NCBI GenBank assembly: GCA_022606135.1
Contig: JABYQN010000001.1
Coordinates: forward strand, 3,162,001-3,226,000
Direction of reading: 5' to 3'
Origin: Fomes fomentarius
Taxonomy: Eukaryota; Basidiomycota; Agaricomycetes; Polyporales; Polyporaceae
Length of the DNA: 64,000 bases
Both the position numbers and the translations under genes were made by a program. Of this stretch, positions 35,906 to 48,591 are shown in pieces. Position 1 is the first letter of the stretch, and each line of letters begins with the position of its first letter. Below the pieces are notes generated by a model that saw only the letters and a program-made list of their open reading frames with translations, searched no databases and was not told the DNA's origin.

Positions 35906-37095
35906 TCGGACTGTTTGCGTTGGTGAGTACTGAACTCTACCACATTGCCGTACAGCGATAGTTCGGTAACTTACTGCCCTCGTTGCCACACAGACCAAGG
36001 AAGGAGAGATGGAGATGCAATTACGGAATGCGGGGCGGGTGTGAACAGCACCTGTCGCCGAAAGACACTGACATGGCATATGCTACACGGTATGGAACTC
36101 AAGGCTGAGACTGCAGGGACGGGTCGTGCGCGCCGCTATCTGCCAGCCCTCTAGATATGCATGCGAATGCGAACGCTGTTGCGCCCATCTAGCTCCGTAC
36201 TACTGAGCCCGAGCCGCCGGAAGACTTCAAGAAGACACGAACCGCAGTCTAGCAGCCAACTCAAATATGTCTGGTGGGACTTTCGATTGTTTCCTGTTTC
36301 GGGGCCGTGCGGGTCTCATCGTCTCCCGGATGTTTGGAATACCAGCGGGAGAGACTCCATGGGACCAGGGCGATCATCTACAATGCGCTCATCCCTCGTG
36401 CGAGTTCGGAGACCGCGTCTGTTCATGTCCTTAAACCAAGACCACACCGTTCTAGGTTCTGGAAGGCGGGCAGTGCATTCGGCCCCACAGTGCTATGATA
36501 GTTCATATTCCCTCCGTGAGTCATAATTTGCACCCGCATCTCGCGAACGCGCTGGAATGAACACGACAGCTGGGATCCACGAGCGTGTGCTAGGACGTAC
36601 GCTCTCACGTCCCCCACGCTCACACTCGCTTCGGCTTCCTGAGCATATGCTGCAGAGTGCCACTGCGAAGATGCCGAGACTTTCGTCTGACGGCGTCACT
36701 TCTGAGCGTGTGGTTCGGATTCGACAGTGAATGTATCATGTCGTGATCAGCGACCGACGGGCCGTGGCGACCTTCCAACCGGTGCTTTTTGCGTTGTGTG
36801 TGGTTGTCAGGATACCCCGGCGCATATTAAAACAACCTGCGTTGTTCGTTCGTGGGACATGCACGGGGTCGAGCGGATATTCTTATGGGACGTCAACGAT
36901 GTGAATGTCAATGGCGCATTCCTTGTCTTGCTACACTAAGACATCAATCAGACAGTCTGGCCGCCACTGCAATGGTACGTCGAGCCCATGCGATTAATAG
37001 CCATAGGTCATAAGCTACATAATGACATGTCCAAGTCCGTGACAATAATATAGGAACCCCCAACAGATGATAAGGGGTTGGCACGATACAATCTA
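35906..37095. other. 1.2-kb spacer between convergent genes
   Basis: The 3' ends of the PWWP-like gene (+) and the apyrase (-) face each other here. Short open stretches on both strands (for example around 36161-36526) show no recognisable motif. The length is more than two 3' UTRs usually need, so a small unrecognised gene cannot be excluded. Confidence 0.35.
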
Positions 37096-39445
37096 TCACT
37101 CGTCGTGGTAAGACGACGACGTATAACTCCCGTTCAATGTTCGTGAGACCGCTTGCCTGGGGGCCAGCGACGACAGATTGATATGGGAGGAATTACGCGA
37201 ACGCGACTGCAGTGACGACACGCTCCCATTAGATACGATGCTTCCGTCAGGTAGACGCGGCGAGCTTGGGACAAAGGACGTCGCCGTGCCGTTGGGCTCG
37301 TCATGCACAGCAAGTCCATTCTGCGGTTTAGATCCAGGGAAGGAGAACGAGCGCATCGGAGAGATGCGCCCGGGCGAATACTGTCCCAACCGCATCGATG
37401 GATCTCTACTGATGCTCAAGGGAGACGGGCGGGACGCCCGAAGGCCTGAGGACGATGACAGACGGCCGATCGGAGGGAGATAGCTAGATAATCGGGAGCC
37501 CGAGGACGACCATGAGGGCGAAGGAGGGGCAGCGCCGGTGAGTGACAGACCTTCCTCCATCATGTAACCCTCCGCGAGGTATGATCTTTCGCGTTTGTTG
37601 ATGAACCGTCGGACGGTGCTTCTAATGCGAGGGCGTAGGCGATACAACGTCGCCGCACAAGATGCACAGACGAAGACGTAGAAGAGGAACGCTACGGGCG
37701 AGAACCCGAGCGAATGTCGAGTAAGCGAGTGCGGCAGATGGTCAGAAATCCTGTCCTCGAACGCGTCAAAGTCGATGAAGGGTGGGCGGATGGGTTGGAC
37801 AGGGGATGTAGAGATATCCTGGATATCATCGAGGGGGTCGACGATAGGACGGGCCATCGCGGAGGCAGGAGGTACTTCCCTGCTGGCCTCCAGTACCATC
37901 TTCCCGAGCGTCCAGCTAATCGCGATGTCACCAATGGTGTCTATCGATTGGAACGATGGCCGACCGAGCCCCTTCGTCTGTGCCTGGGCCGCGACCTTCT
38001 CTCCACTGGCTGTTGAATTCCCTCCTTGGTCGACAATGCGCGGCATTCCGATTCCTTCGTGGAGGACATTGACAAGCCAGGCGGCCTTGAAGCATTGCAT
38101 CTGTAGCCGCGGAATCTCCACGTCTAGGCCCCATTTGCCTGTCTCGACAACGACACCACCCTCCTCTACCTCGCCGTCGCCGCCGAGGTGATGCTGCTGT
38201 CGTGCATCCTCATGTTCCTTGAGGATCTGAGCCCAGTTCTGGGCACAGAATTCGGAGGCGGCACGTTCGTATTGCACGAAGTCGTAGGGACCGCCTAGTC
38301 CAAAGCTCTGCTCGGTCGAATACCAGTATTCCGAGACGCCGATGAAGTGTGACGCGGTGAAATCTATTGGCGGGACGTACACGCCGTTAAAGAGACAGTG
38401 GGAGTCCGGACACGGAGCATCCTTGTTCAGGAGAGGCAAGGTTTTCCGTAGACAGCGCTCCCAAGAACCTGTCCCAACAAATTTATGCGGCGTCTTGGCG
38501 TGAGTGGAGACGTTGGCCGGTTGGACGGGTGTGTTGGTGATGACGAGGTCCTTGGGAAGACAGGGGTCATTGATGTGCTCTTCGGATTCCGTCGAAAGCG
38601 TTCGACTGGTCTCGTACTCATTGATGAGTTGGCCGGCGTACCGGTCCCGTGCCTGGTTAGTCCCATAGCCTAACCAAGTAGTTACGAAGACTTTGTGGTG
38701 GATGTCGTTGCCATTTAGGAGACGCAGTCTAATGTCTATGAGGTTTGAGGCGCGTTTCTGCTCCTCCTTGCTAGGCTCGAACGCAATCTGCGTGGAGGCA
38801 CCACCCATGTCAAGGAAACCATAGGTCAGAGGGGCATCGTCCGAGCCCTTGAATCCGTCCATAAGATAGTTCACAGCTATCCAACCGAACAGTCCCTCCT
38901 CTTCACCCGTAATGATGCGGACGCTAGAGCCACAGGGTCCAGACGGGGAGGGGCCTTCTATCTTGAAGTTGGAGTGGCCCCTGAGGAAACGGCAGGTGGC
39001 CTGGAGTACGTCCGCTTGTTTTTCCGGAGCGAGGAGGCGCATACCGGCGGTCGCTAAGAGGAAGAGAGGTGTGTCGTGCTGGAGAGACGGGGGAATGTGT
39101 GACCTTGCATGTTCGAGCAAAGGTCTGAGGTACGAGTCAATGCCTTCCAGGTCGTCGGCGTAGCTAGACAAACCTGTCGGAGGGAAAATGCATACCATAC
39201 AAAACGAACGAAGAGACCATGAAACACGTACCTGGTTCTACCTTGACTGACCATTGCTCTCCGTCCTCGGTGCCCTTGCCAACCTGCGGGAGATTTTGCA
39301 ACGCTCCCACACCACTTTCCTTCTGGACGGTTCGCGCGTCCCTCCAACTATATATCTGAAGCCGCGAACCCGACGAGCCTGCGTCTATGACCACTCCGAA
39401 GCGACGTGAGGCAAGCCATGGATCGACAACGGTAGGCGGGGGCAT
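37096..39445 (-). CDS. YND1: Golgi apyrase, GDA1/CD39 family (Ynd1-like)
   Basis: Nucleoside di/triphosphatase of the Golgi lumen that removes NDPs made by glycosyltransferases. Two exons, 39445-39232 and 39173-37096, encode 763 residues. Start is ATG giving MPPPTVVDPW; an upstream TTG is not a start. The apyrase conserved regions are all present: VVIDAGSSGSRLQIYSW (ACR1), LFLLATAGMRLL (ACR2), GEEEGLFGWIAVNYLM (ACR3), YGFLDMGGASTQIAFEP (ACR4), and SIDTIGDIAISWTLGKMVL near the end of the domain. One C-terminal membrane segment (PVAFLFYVFVCASCAATLY) and a ~180-residue Ser-rich cytosolic tail fit Ynd1 topology rather than Gda1, which is anchored at the N-terminus. Splicing at G|GT gives EPGLSSYADD. 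Confidence 0.92.
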
Positions 39446-39915
39446 TGACAAGCATCAGCAAAATTTATGATAAGATTAGAGGTTCATGCAAGCAGAGAAC
39501 GCTGAGTAAACCAAGGTCGTGCGAGGTCGTGGAGAATTCTGGATCCTAGAGGGCGGTGTCGCTGTGCATGTACAAAGTTGACGAACGTGAGTCGAGCTCG
39601 CAAACTCTCGCGAACTGCGCTCAACACACAGAGCGCCGGCGCGGACCACCCGCGGTGGCTGAACTTGGATGAACTTGAACTTGCTCCGACCTCATCTTCT
39701 TCATTTGAGGCCTTCTTGCTATCTCTCAATCTTCCTCTCATCGCTACAACATATTCATCGCCACTTCTGCCACGCTTCCAAGCGGAAATTGCCTTAGTAC
39801 AATTGGAGACGTTGCTCCGTCGGAGCGCTAGCCCTGAAGAATCGAGACATGGTTCAGAGGACGAGGACCGAAGGTGCAAACCTCAATCTCCGTCATATTC
39901 CGATCGCTCAACTTC
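39446..39915. promoter_or_regulatory. Divergent promoter region of YND1 and ELP3
   Basis: The divergent start codons are 470 bp apart. A second open stretch on the plus strand (39578-39900) is not joined to ELP3 by any splice that I could make fit, so it is treated as leader. An upstream first exon for ELP3 is still possible. Confidence 0.4.
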
Positions 39916-42245
<2,330 letters not shown>

Positions 42246-42337
42246 TCCCGTCCTGTCCTGTCCTTTGTATTACATGGTCCTTTGTAGTGCTACATGCCAC
42301 GTATTGTATCCATAAACCAGTCTGGGAGCAGCGATCC

Positions 42338-43540
42338 TCATGAACCTGACCCCTGGTCCTGGTCGCCCAGGACGAATGTCTGGAAGTTCGGAAAGACGAG
42401 CTCCTCCTCAATCGTCTTGCGGATCACGTCCTGAATGAATCGCTCGACTCGTGTGACGTTCTTGAGAACATGCTTGTCCGCCTGTCCGATTTCGCTCTCG
42501 ATGTAGATCGTAGGGAGCAGACGCTGTCCAATAGGCAGCGGCTTGCCCGCCCTCGCCCCGCCGTTCCCCGCTGCTGTTCCCGGTGTCTCGTCCTCCGCTT
42601 CGACCGGGGTACCCGTCGAAGACGGTGTGTCGCGTTTGGGACGGTCAGACCCTAGCGGACCATATGGATCGAGCTCGTCGACAATGCAGAGATGTACGCG
42701 TTTGCGCTCGCCCTCGTAAGCGACGACGACCTCGCCGTTGAAGAACAGACCGGTGACAGAGAGCTTGATCGGGAGGGACATGAACATCGGAGAAGGGTAG
42801 TTGATGAGCAGGGACGTCGTGAGTGTGAGTCGCAGGTTCGAGTGCCAGGTTACGTGCAGGTGTAGCTGGAGGTTCGGCTGTTGTGGGGGTTTCGGCGCAA
42901 GAGGCTCGTGGGTAGACCGGGGAGAGTCCGGCGCGAGTTCCTCCATGGAGACGTTGCGCTCGACCATCAGAGGTGTGCGATTCGCACTGATAGATGCGGG
43001 TGGGGCGGCAGATATCGCGGACATGGCAGAGAGATATAATGAGGGTGTGGGGTATGACGGCCGGAGATCGGTCAGGCTTGCAAACGCAGGGCTCCAGATG
43101 TCTCGCGGGGAGCGCAGGAACGGTGTAGAATGCAACATGTCCATACCCATGCCCACCCCACCCACCCCTGGGCTCATCCCATAGCGCATGTGTGGGGGGA
43201 GGAGGTGGTATGCGGGGCCCTCCTCCCCCACGCCCTTTCCCCGCACAGCCTTGCGCGAGACCCATTCGAAGTCATCGTCATCGGACAACTCGCTGGCCTT
43301 TGCGGGTGCGCCGTGTGCGCCGTCCTCATCCTCTTCGTCGTCCTCAAGGAAGTCGCGGTAGATATCCCGCAGGTCCACGAGCTCGACGTCTGGTGGATTT
43401 GCACCGAAGTCGAAAGAGGTGACCTCGATGGGGCCGATGAACGATGGACGATTTGTATTAGTGAGTTGGCGGTTGATGAGGTCAACGAGAGTAGAGGCCA
43501 AGGAGGAGTCGAGTCTATTCCATTCGAGGTCTATGGACAT
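42338..43540 (-). CDS. MDM12: ERMES subunit Mdm12
   Basis: Cytosolic SMP-domain protein of the ER-mitochondria encounter structure, which moves phospholipids between the two organelles. It is a single exon of 400 residues, notable in this intron-rich window. The N-terminus [20 protein letters not shown], the block [20 protein letters not shown] and [19 protein letters not shown] are diagnostic. The SMP domain resumes with [60 protein letters not shown], and ends with [20 protein letters not shown] and [20 protein letters not shown]. The insert of ~150 residues in the middle (Gly/Pro/Ser-rich) is usual for basidiomycete Mdm12. The 3' end is only 92 bp from the ELP3 stop, so the two 3' UTRs probably overlap as antisense. 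Confidence 0.94.
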   Translation of the reverse strand: MSIDLEWNRLDSSLASTLVDLINRQLTNTNRPSFIGPIEVTSFDFGANPPDVELVDLRDIYRDFLEDDEEDEDGAHGAPAKASELSDDDDFEWVSRKAVRGKGVGEEGPAYHLLPPHMRYGMSPGVGGVGMGMDMLHSTPFLRSPRDIWSPAFASLTDLRPSYPTPSLYLSAMSAISAAPPASISANRTPLMVERNVSMEELAPDSPRSTHEPLAPKPPQQPNLQLHLHVTWHSNLRLTLTTSLLINYPSPMFMSLPIKLSVTGLFFNGEVVVAYEGERKRVHLCIVDELDPYGPLGSDRPKRDTPSSTGTPVEAEDETPGTAAGNGGARAGKPLPIGQRLLPTIYIESEIGQADKHVLKNVTRVERFIQDVIRKTIEEELVFPNFQTFVLGDQDQGSGS

Positions 43541-43963
43541 GGTCGTTGGCTCTAGCTGCAGCGAACTCAGGGCCGGACCGCCGATGTGCCGTGAATTGCG
43601 AGAAAGTCGGGAGCGCAGAGGCGCTCATGCACGAGAGCACATACGGCAGGAACATAGTCTCAGTCATTGATATTGCTCATGGGGTATGAGTGCCCACTGG
43701 ATGGATGCCGGTCGATCAAGCAACTCGGAGACCATAATACAGGTGACCATTATCGTAGGTACTCTAAGGTTCGTGCTACCCGTACTTGAGCAAAGAGGGG
43801 TGTAGCAGTCGCGCGATCGGTATGTACCCGGATAGATGTGTGCAAGATCTCAAACGAAGGGTAGTGTCTAAGGTACGGCAAGAACAGTCTTGGCAGGTGA
43901 GGGGTATCGTGTTCATTCTCATGAGCTAGTGGAACCTAGGCTGGTTGTATACAGTAGTTCAAA
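43541..43963. other. Spacer between MDM12 promoter and transporter 3' end
   Basis: Contains the MDM12 promoter and leader and the 3' UTR of the nucleotide-sugar transporter. No coding signal seen. Confidence 0.5.
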
Positions 43964-45647
43964 TTATTGCTGCCGCCCATTGCTGTGCGTATTCGCGCTG
44001 TAAGAACCGTGCGGGGGGTAAGGTGGAGTAGGAATAGGGGAGGGCGTTCGCGAAGGAAAGGGTGAGCCATAAGGTGCATTCAGATAACGACCGGTATCCA
44101 ACGTTTCGTGGAAGTAGCCTTGGCCGTCTGGTTTCTCTGCAGCGGCGACCCCAAGCGCGCTGGCAAACGCACGTGGACTACCAAACGGTGAACCCTTCTT
44201 CTCCAAGGGAAACTGTCCGAGGATAGGCGCGTCGGGGCTAACGGGTGTTCCGGGGAACGACGGGGTGGGACCTTTGCTGCCAGGTATGACACTTGTAATG
44301 GCCACAAGTTCCTTCCCGGGGGGCTGATTGTACATCCACGTAGCCACGAGCACGACAGTGGCGCCGAGCAGGAAGGTGGAAGTGATCTGGAAGCCAAAAA
44401 GTACGACTGATGCGAGGAAGGATAAAACGATGGACAAGGATGTCGCAAAGCCCTTCATGATGTTGTCGGAATACTTGATAACGATGGCCGTAATCAATCC
44501 GCCGAGGACCTGAATGGCCACTGTAGCCCAAGCCCAGCCCCCGAAATTCCTGAGGAGGTTGGCCCATATTCCGCCGCGGGTAGAATGGTAGGGTTCAAAG
44601 AAGAGTGGGAAGATAGCGGGAGGGAGCGAGAATAATGATAATTGCACGTTGCGGACCCAAAGATCCGCTTTCGAGTTTTTGAGCACCATCTCGAAATAAA
44701 CGCCAGCGAGACCAGACGTGAAGCAGGCTGCTGTGACAGCACCAAAGCCCTTGAGTGGACTCATGATGTGGAGGTGAAGCGGCGCCGAATCGTGTGCACT
44801 TCCAACGGGAGTATTGGGAGGGACTTGCCTGGTAGCGATGGTCTGCAATTGGACGATGCCAACGCCGATGGCCAACAAGAGGAGGGATATCCATTTTGAC
44901 GACGAAAGCCTTTTCCGGAGAAGCGCGACGGAGAACGCGGCCGTGGTAAGGATCTTCATCTGGTACGTCACCTGGAACGTGGCCACAGGTAGGTTGCTGA
45001 TCGCCACGAACTGTAGGGAGTTCTGGACGACGTAGAGCAATGCAGGGATAGAAAGCTTCCAGCAGTCTGGGCTAAAAATCTCCTGGCATACCCGACGTAG
45101 TGCGTAGAACCAGCCCGCGATCCCTAGTCCCGCTGCGTCGGAGGCGGAGGCTACCCGAAGGAACGCGATGACGAAGGATATTGAACCCTTGAGCAATTCG
45201 TTCAGGAGCACCGCCGTGGCCGGTGAATATGACTGTGCGTCTGCCTTGGACACTCGCGAATAGTGCATGACAATCGACAGAGCCGCATTCTGGACCGCTA
45301 GAGTGACAAGCCTATGGGCCGCCGGGGAATTGCGGAGATCTGAGATGGAAGCAATGTGTTGGCAGTTGCGAGGCTACTCACGAGACGTATTTCAATGGTA
45401 GACCGCAAACAGTAGGACCACTGTCAGACCCACTCCCTGTGGTACTGGAAGGCGAGTTGATAGACGGCAAGGACTCGGCGTTCAGGCTTAGGGATGGAAG
45501 TACGGGCGTCAGCCGAGGACTCGACCGTGACGACGAAGGTCTTGAGACCGGTCTTGAACACGGTGCATCGTCAAGAGACATTGTGGACGATGTACGTGCC
45601 GTTGGGTACGGTCTGTGGTGCATATCTGGCAAGGACGGGGCCGACAT
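43964..45647 (-). CDS. UDP-galactose-type nucleotide-sugar transporter (SLC35A)
   Basis: Golgi antiporter bringing UDP-galactose (or UDP-GlcNAc/CMP-type sugar) into the lumen in exchange for UMP. Two exons, 45647-45382 and 45311-43964, give 537 residues. Splicing TC|G joins GLPLKYVS to LVTLAVQNAALSIVMHYSR, exactly the family N-terminus. Other signatures are ATAVLLNELLKGSISFVIAF, ALLYVVQNSLQFVAISNLPV, ATFQVTYQMKILTTAAFSVA, LAGVYFEMVLKNSKADLWVR, RNVQLSLFSLPPAIFPLFFE, VLGGLITAIVIKYSDNIMKG and FATSLSIVLSFLASVVLFGF. About ten membrane segments are visible. The protein carries an ~80-residue Ser/Pro-rich N-terminal extension before the domain and a ~100-residue disordered tail. Substrate specificity cannot be set from sequence alone. 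The start could be a later in-frame ATG (MSLDDAPC). Confidence 0.9.
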
Positions 45648-46780
45648 GCCGAGGACCAAGAATTTGCGCGGTAGAGAAAGTGTGAGTGCCGTATGTAAAT
45701 CCAAGAAGGCCCGACGAGGATGACGACGGCAGGGGATATGAACTACCACCTAGGCAGGGCAGCAGAGCAGCGTCAGAACAGACTGCGCGTTTGGGAACTT
45801 GTCGTCGTCGTGGGCGATGGGGGAGAACCGAAACCCTCAACTCGTTCGCGTCTCCTGTATTCCGACTTCCGCAGGCGCTCCACCCGCGGCTAATCTCTCA
45901 TCCTTAGACGCTGATGCTCACACTCTCGTTATGTCTCGTAAAATCAATCGCGTGGTGAACATCGTATAGGAACATACATGCAAGTCCACCAATACACTAG
46001 CAAACCAGCCTCCGAAATGTGTGAAACAATGTCCCTCACGCATCCTGAAACTGGAAACACACCGGCAGAAATTTTGAAAAATGGAAGTGTCTACCTATAT
46101 TCTTCTCGGGAACGTCTTCGATGGCCTAAAGCGAATGATCAGAACCAGGTAACACAGATGCGACGCAGCCCTGATACACGGACAGAACCTCAGCCTCGCC
46201 TTTACTTCTTCATGCGCACCCAACGGATAACATACAGTGTTGGTCGGACCAACAGATATGTGACCAATTTGACCGCACGACAACCACCTCGCCCAGCAAA
46301 GCCAAGCAAAAAGGTTCGAGCAATAAACGTTCACACGTAGGTGCGTTATGTTACCAGGTTTTTCATCGTAGGTTCCCGCCGTGCATCATGGCAAGCAAGC
46401 AAAAAGACTCACAGACTACAACACCGCTGCCAGCCCAAGTCGGCTACGAGAATATAGATGACCTCCAGGTGATCCTGCATCCTCGCCTCTCGACCAAAGG
46501 GAGAAGCAATCAGCAAAGATTGTTTTTGAGACATCCACCTTGTTCTACGACGTTTGTCTGGACCGTCCAACCTACGGGAAGCAACGCCTGTGAGGGCAAG
46601 CAAGGACAGGACAGCAATTTGACGTCGATGGTATGTGTTAAAATCCTCGCAAGCGCGCGTTACCAAGTCATCTGCCCGGCATTCACCGAATCGGCGACGA
46701 CACTCTTCAAGGTCCGCCCACACGAGAGTTTGCCGACGCGCCCAAGCGTGTCACGTCTCCCGAAACTGAGCCAGCTATTC
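45648..46780. other. 1.1-kb spacer, divergent promoters of transporter and MRP51
   Basis: Promoters of the transporter (-) and the mitoribosomal gene (+) lie here. A plus-strand 120-codon open stretch at 45978-46340 shows no domain. The frame of MRP51 stays open upstream from an ATG at 46388 to its proposed start, but that part contains no presequence-like or conserved motif. Confidence 0.4.
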
Positions 46781-47983
46781 ATGGCTACTCCTCCTCCGTC
46801 TCAGTTCGCTGTCCTTCTGCGACGATCAAAGTTCGCGTCCTACGATCCCCGCATTGGTCAGGTCTATACGGCATTTGACGGCCATGCAGCTCGCGGCAAT
46901 TTTGGGCTGAAGCGTCCCCTCGCACTCCGACGCAGGAACGCTCACATCACCGTTCAAGCCGTCGACTCTCGGGAGCAGCAAACTGTTTGGCGCAGCGCAG
47001 AGTCGGAGAATAGGTGGATCAGAATGTGGGAGGAAATCGGGGTCAAGCCGACATTGCGGACCAGGAGCTGGGGAGCGAGGGTCGGGATGCTGAGCACGGA
47101 GGTCCAATTCGTCGTGGATTCAGAATTCGCGCCGGGCACTCATGGCCTCACTCTGGTGAAGAAGGAGCAGGAGCAGGAGCAGGAGGCGAAGGAGACGGAG
47201 ACGGAGGTTGAGGTGTCCGAGGATACACCCAGGACCCACGCAATACCCAACCTTGACGCCATGTCGCACAAGGAGTTCCAACGGTATCTCGTGTGGCTGA
47301 GAGAACTGCGTCCCGCGTTCCTCAAGTACGTCACGCAGAAACACGGCACGACTGCTGCAGGAGGCAAGACACTCCTTCGATACTCGGTGAACCCCGGCGA
47401 TGACTTCCGCGAGTTCCTCTCGAAACGCGCGTTCGTCGAGTACCACACCCCCCGTCCTCGATACATTGAACAGCAACCCCATCGTTTCGGCGGACTTTCG
47501 TACACCCACACTCCCAACGTCCAGCTGCAATACACCACCAAACCCCACATCGGCCGCAAGCTCGCAGAAGAGCAGGGACGGGGCAAGCTGACGCAAGTTG
47601 TCTGTGCTGGCAACGTGTCTCAGTTGTCGAACGGCGATAACAGCGGGGACACCGAGCTTGTTTCCACCTTCCGTGTCAACAGCGCATATTTGTCCAAGGT
47701 TCCTGCGACCGTAGGACCCCGGCCGCAAGGCCTGGACGGCGTGAGGGTGACCGTCGCCCTTCGTAGCGACTCCCCGGACTGGAAATCGAATGTGTACGCT
47801 CCGGGGTCGAAGGAATATGTCGCTACTCTCCCGACTGCTCACACTCCCAATCCTGTTCTCGACATGACCAAATATGTCTACAACCCCAACTGGGTTGTAT
47901 CAAAACCAACTACAATGGGAAAGAATGCCATGGACCTTCTGGCCACGTTGAAAGGTTCAGTAACATATACAACATCACAATAG
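46781..47983 (+). CDS. MRP51: Mitochondrial small-subunit ribosomal protein bS1m/Mrp51
   Basis: Component of the mitochondrial ribosome small subunit that in yeast helps recognise mRNA leaders. A single exon of 400 residues from ATG at 46781. The N-terminal signature FAVLLRRSKFASYDPRIGQV followed by RGNFGLKRPLALRRRNAHIT and WIRMWEEIGVKP matches the family pattern (R-S-[KR]-F-A, then G-[ND]-[FW]-G-L-K-R-P-L). The rest is less conserved, with KEFQRYLVWLRELRPAFLKY, GGLSYTHTPNVQLQYTTKPH and a C-terminus ending in TYTTSQ. A run of Glu/Gln repeats (KEQEQEQEAKETETEVEV) is a local low-complexity insert. The longer reading from 46388 adds 131 residues with no similarity to the family. Start choice rests on the RRSKFA motif normally lying close to the N-terminus. 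Confidence 0.82.
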   Translation: MATPPPSQFAVLLRRSKFASYDPRIGQVYTAFDGHAARGNFGLKRPLALRRRNAHITVQAVDSREQQTVWRSAESENRWIRMWEEIGVKPTLRTRSWGARVGMLSTEVQFVVDSEFAPGTHGLTLVKKEQEQEQEAKETETEVEVSEDTPRTHAIPNLDAMSHKEFQRYLVWLRELRPAFLKYVTQKHGTTAAGGKTLLRYSVNPGDDFREFLSKRAFVEYHTPRPRYIEQQPHRFGGLSYTHTPNVQLQYTTKPHIGRKLAEEQGRGKLTQVVCAGNVSQLSNGDNSGDTELVSTFRVNSAYLSKVPATVGPRPQGLDGVRVTVALRSDSPDWKSNVYAPGSKEYVATLPTAHTPNPVLDMTKYVYNPNWVVSKPTTMGKNAMDLLATLKGSVTYTTSQ

Positions 47984-48022
47984 CTTTGTTCGTACACGTA
48001 GAAGTCTATCGTACTCGTATGT

Positions 48023-48431
48023 TCATCCTGTTGCGAGACGACGCTGTAGAGCTTCGCCGACATTACCGTTGGCCTCCGCAAGCATCTTCTCTGCCTGTAT
48101 GCGAGTGACTTCAAACTCTTGCAACTGATACTGCACTCAACACAGTTCCTGTCTACACACTGAGCGTGGCACTCACGATCAAGTCGATATCTTCAGACTT
48201 GAAATGACTTGTAGGAGCTTTAGGAGGCTTGGGATAGGGTTTGTCGAGGCGCAGTGTGCGAAAAGCTTCCTCCAATTTGCCCTTCGAGTACGAATTCCCG
48301 TCAAGGAACTGTGTTCAAAGTTTGTAAGAGCTGATATACAACGCTAACCAGTTACGTGCTGGGCATACGTTCGCAATCACTTCAGGCTCTGGTAGTCGGC
48401 CGTTGCTGCGCAGATTAGCCATCGAATTCAT
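48023..48431 (-). CDS. HYPK-like UBA-domain protein, 100 residues
   Basis: Three exons (48431-48369, 48308-48177, 48130-48023) total 303 nt, 100 residues, with all junctions phase 0. It opens MNSMANLRSNGRLPEPEVIA and continues LDGNSYSKGKLEEAFRTLRL. The C-terminal ~45 residues resemble the HYPK/NAC-alpha UBA: KSEDIDLIYQLQEFEVTRIQ, then AEKMLAEANGNVGEALQRRL, matching the pattern D-[LI]-x-L-I, A-E-x-x-L, G-[ND]-V-x-E-A-L. HYPK binds the NatA N-terminal acetyltransferase at the ribosome exit tunnel, so a role there is a reasonable inference. The N-terminal half is not typical of HYPK, so another UBA protein is possible. It shares a 160-bp promoter with UPF1 and carries an overlapping uORF. Confidence 0.72.
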
Positions 48432-48517
48432 GGCAGCCCGAGGGTGAGTGCAGACTTGCGGCCTGGCACGCAGGGCGCTGAGCTGGTCCACGTGCCTGAT
48501 AACCACGTGGCAGCCAT
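48428..48517 (-). other. uORF of 29 codons overlapping the HYPK-like start (ATGA)
   Basis: On the minus strand an ATG at 48517 opens MAATWLSGTWTSSAPCVP and ends LTLGLP-stop. Its TGA shares ATGA with the HYPK-like ATG at 48431, so termination and the main start overlap by four bases. It only acts as a uORF if the transcript starts upstream of 48517, which is unverified but necessary for any leader longer than 86 nt. Confidence 0.5.
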
Positions 48518-48591
48518 ATGGCTGATGCAGTACGCGACTAAGCATTGAAACCTCTCTCTGACCTCTTGTCCTCACTTCTCGATTCGCACCC
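48432..48591. promoter_or_regulatory. 160-bp bidirectional promoter of HYPK-like gene and UPF1, two E-boxes
   Basis: Two CACGTG palindromes lie at 48489-48494 and 48504-48509, 15 bp apart centre to centre. CACGTG is the Cbf1/USF/Pho4-class bHLH site. The spacing places both on about the same DNA face only approximately (1.4 turns). Both start codons flank this short segment. Confidence 0.55.
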
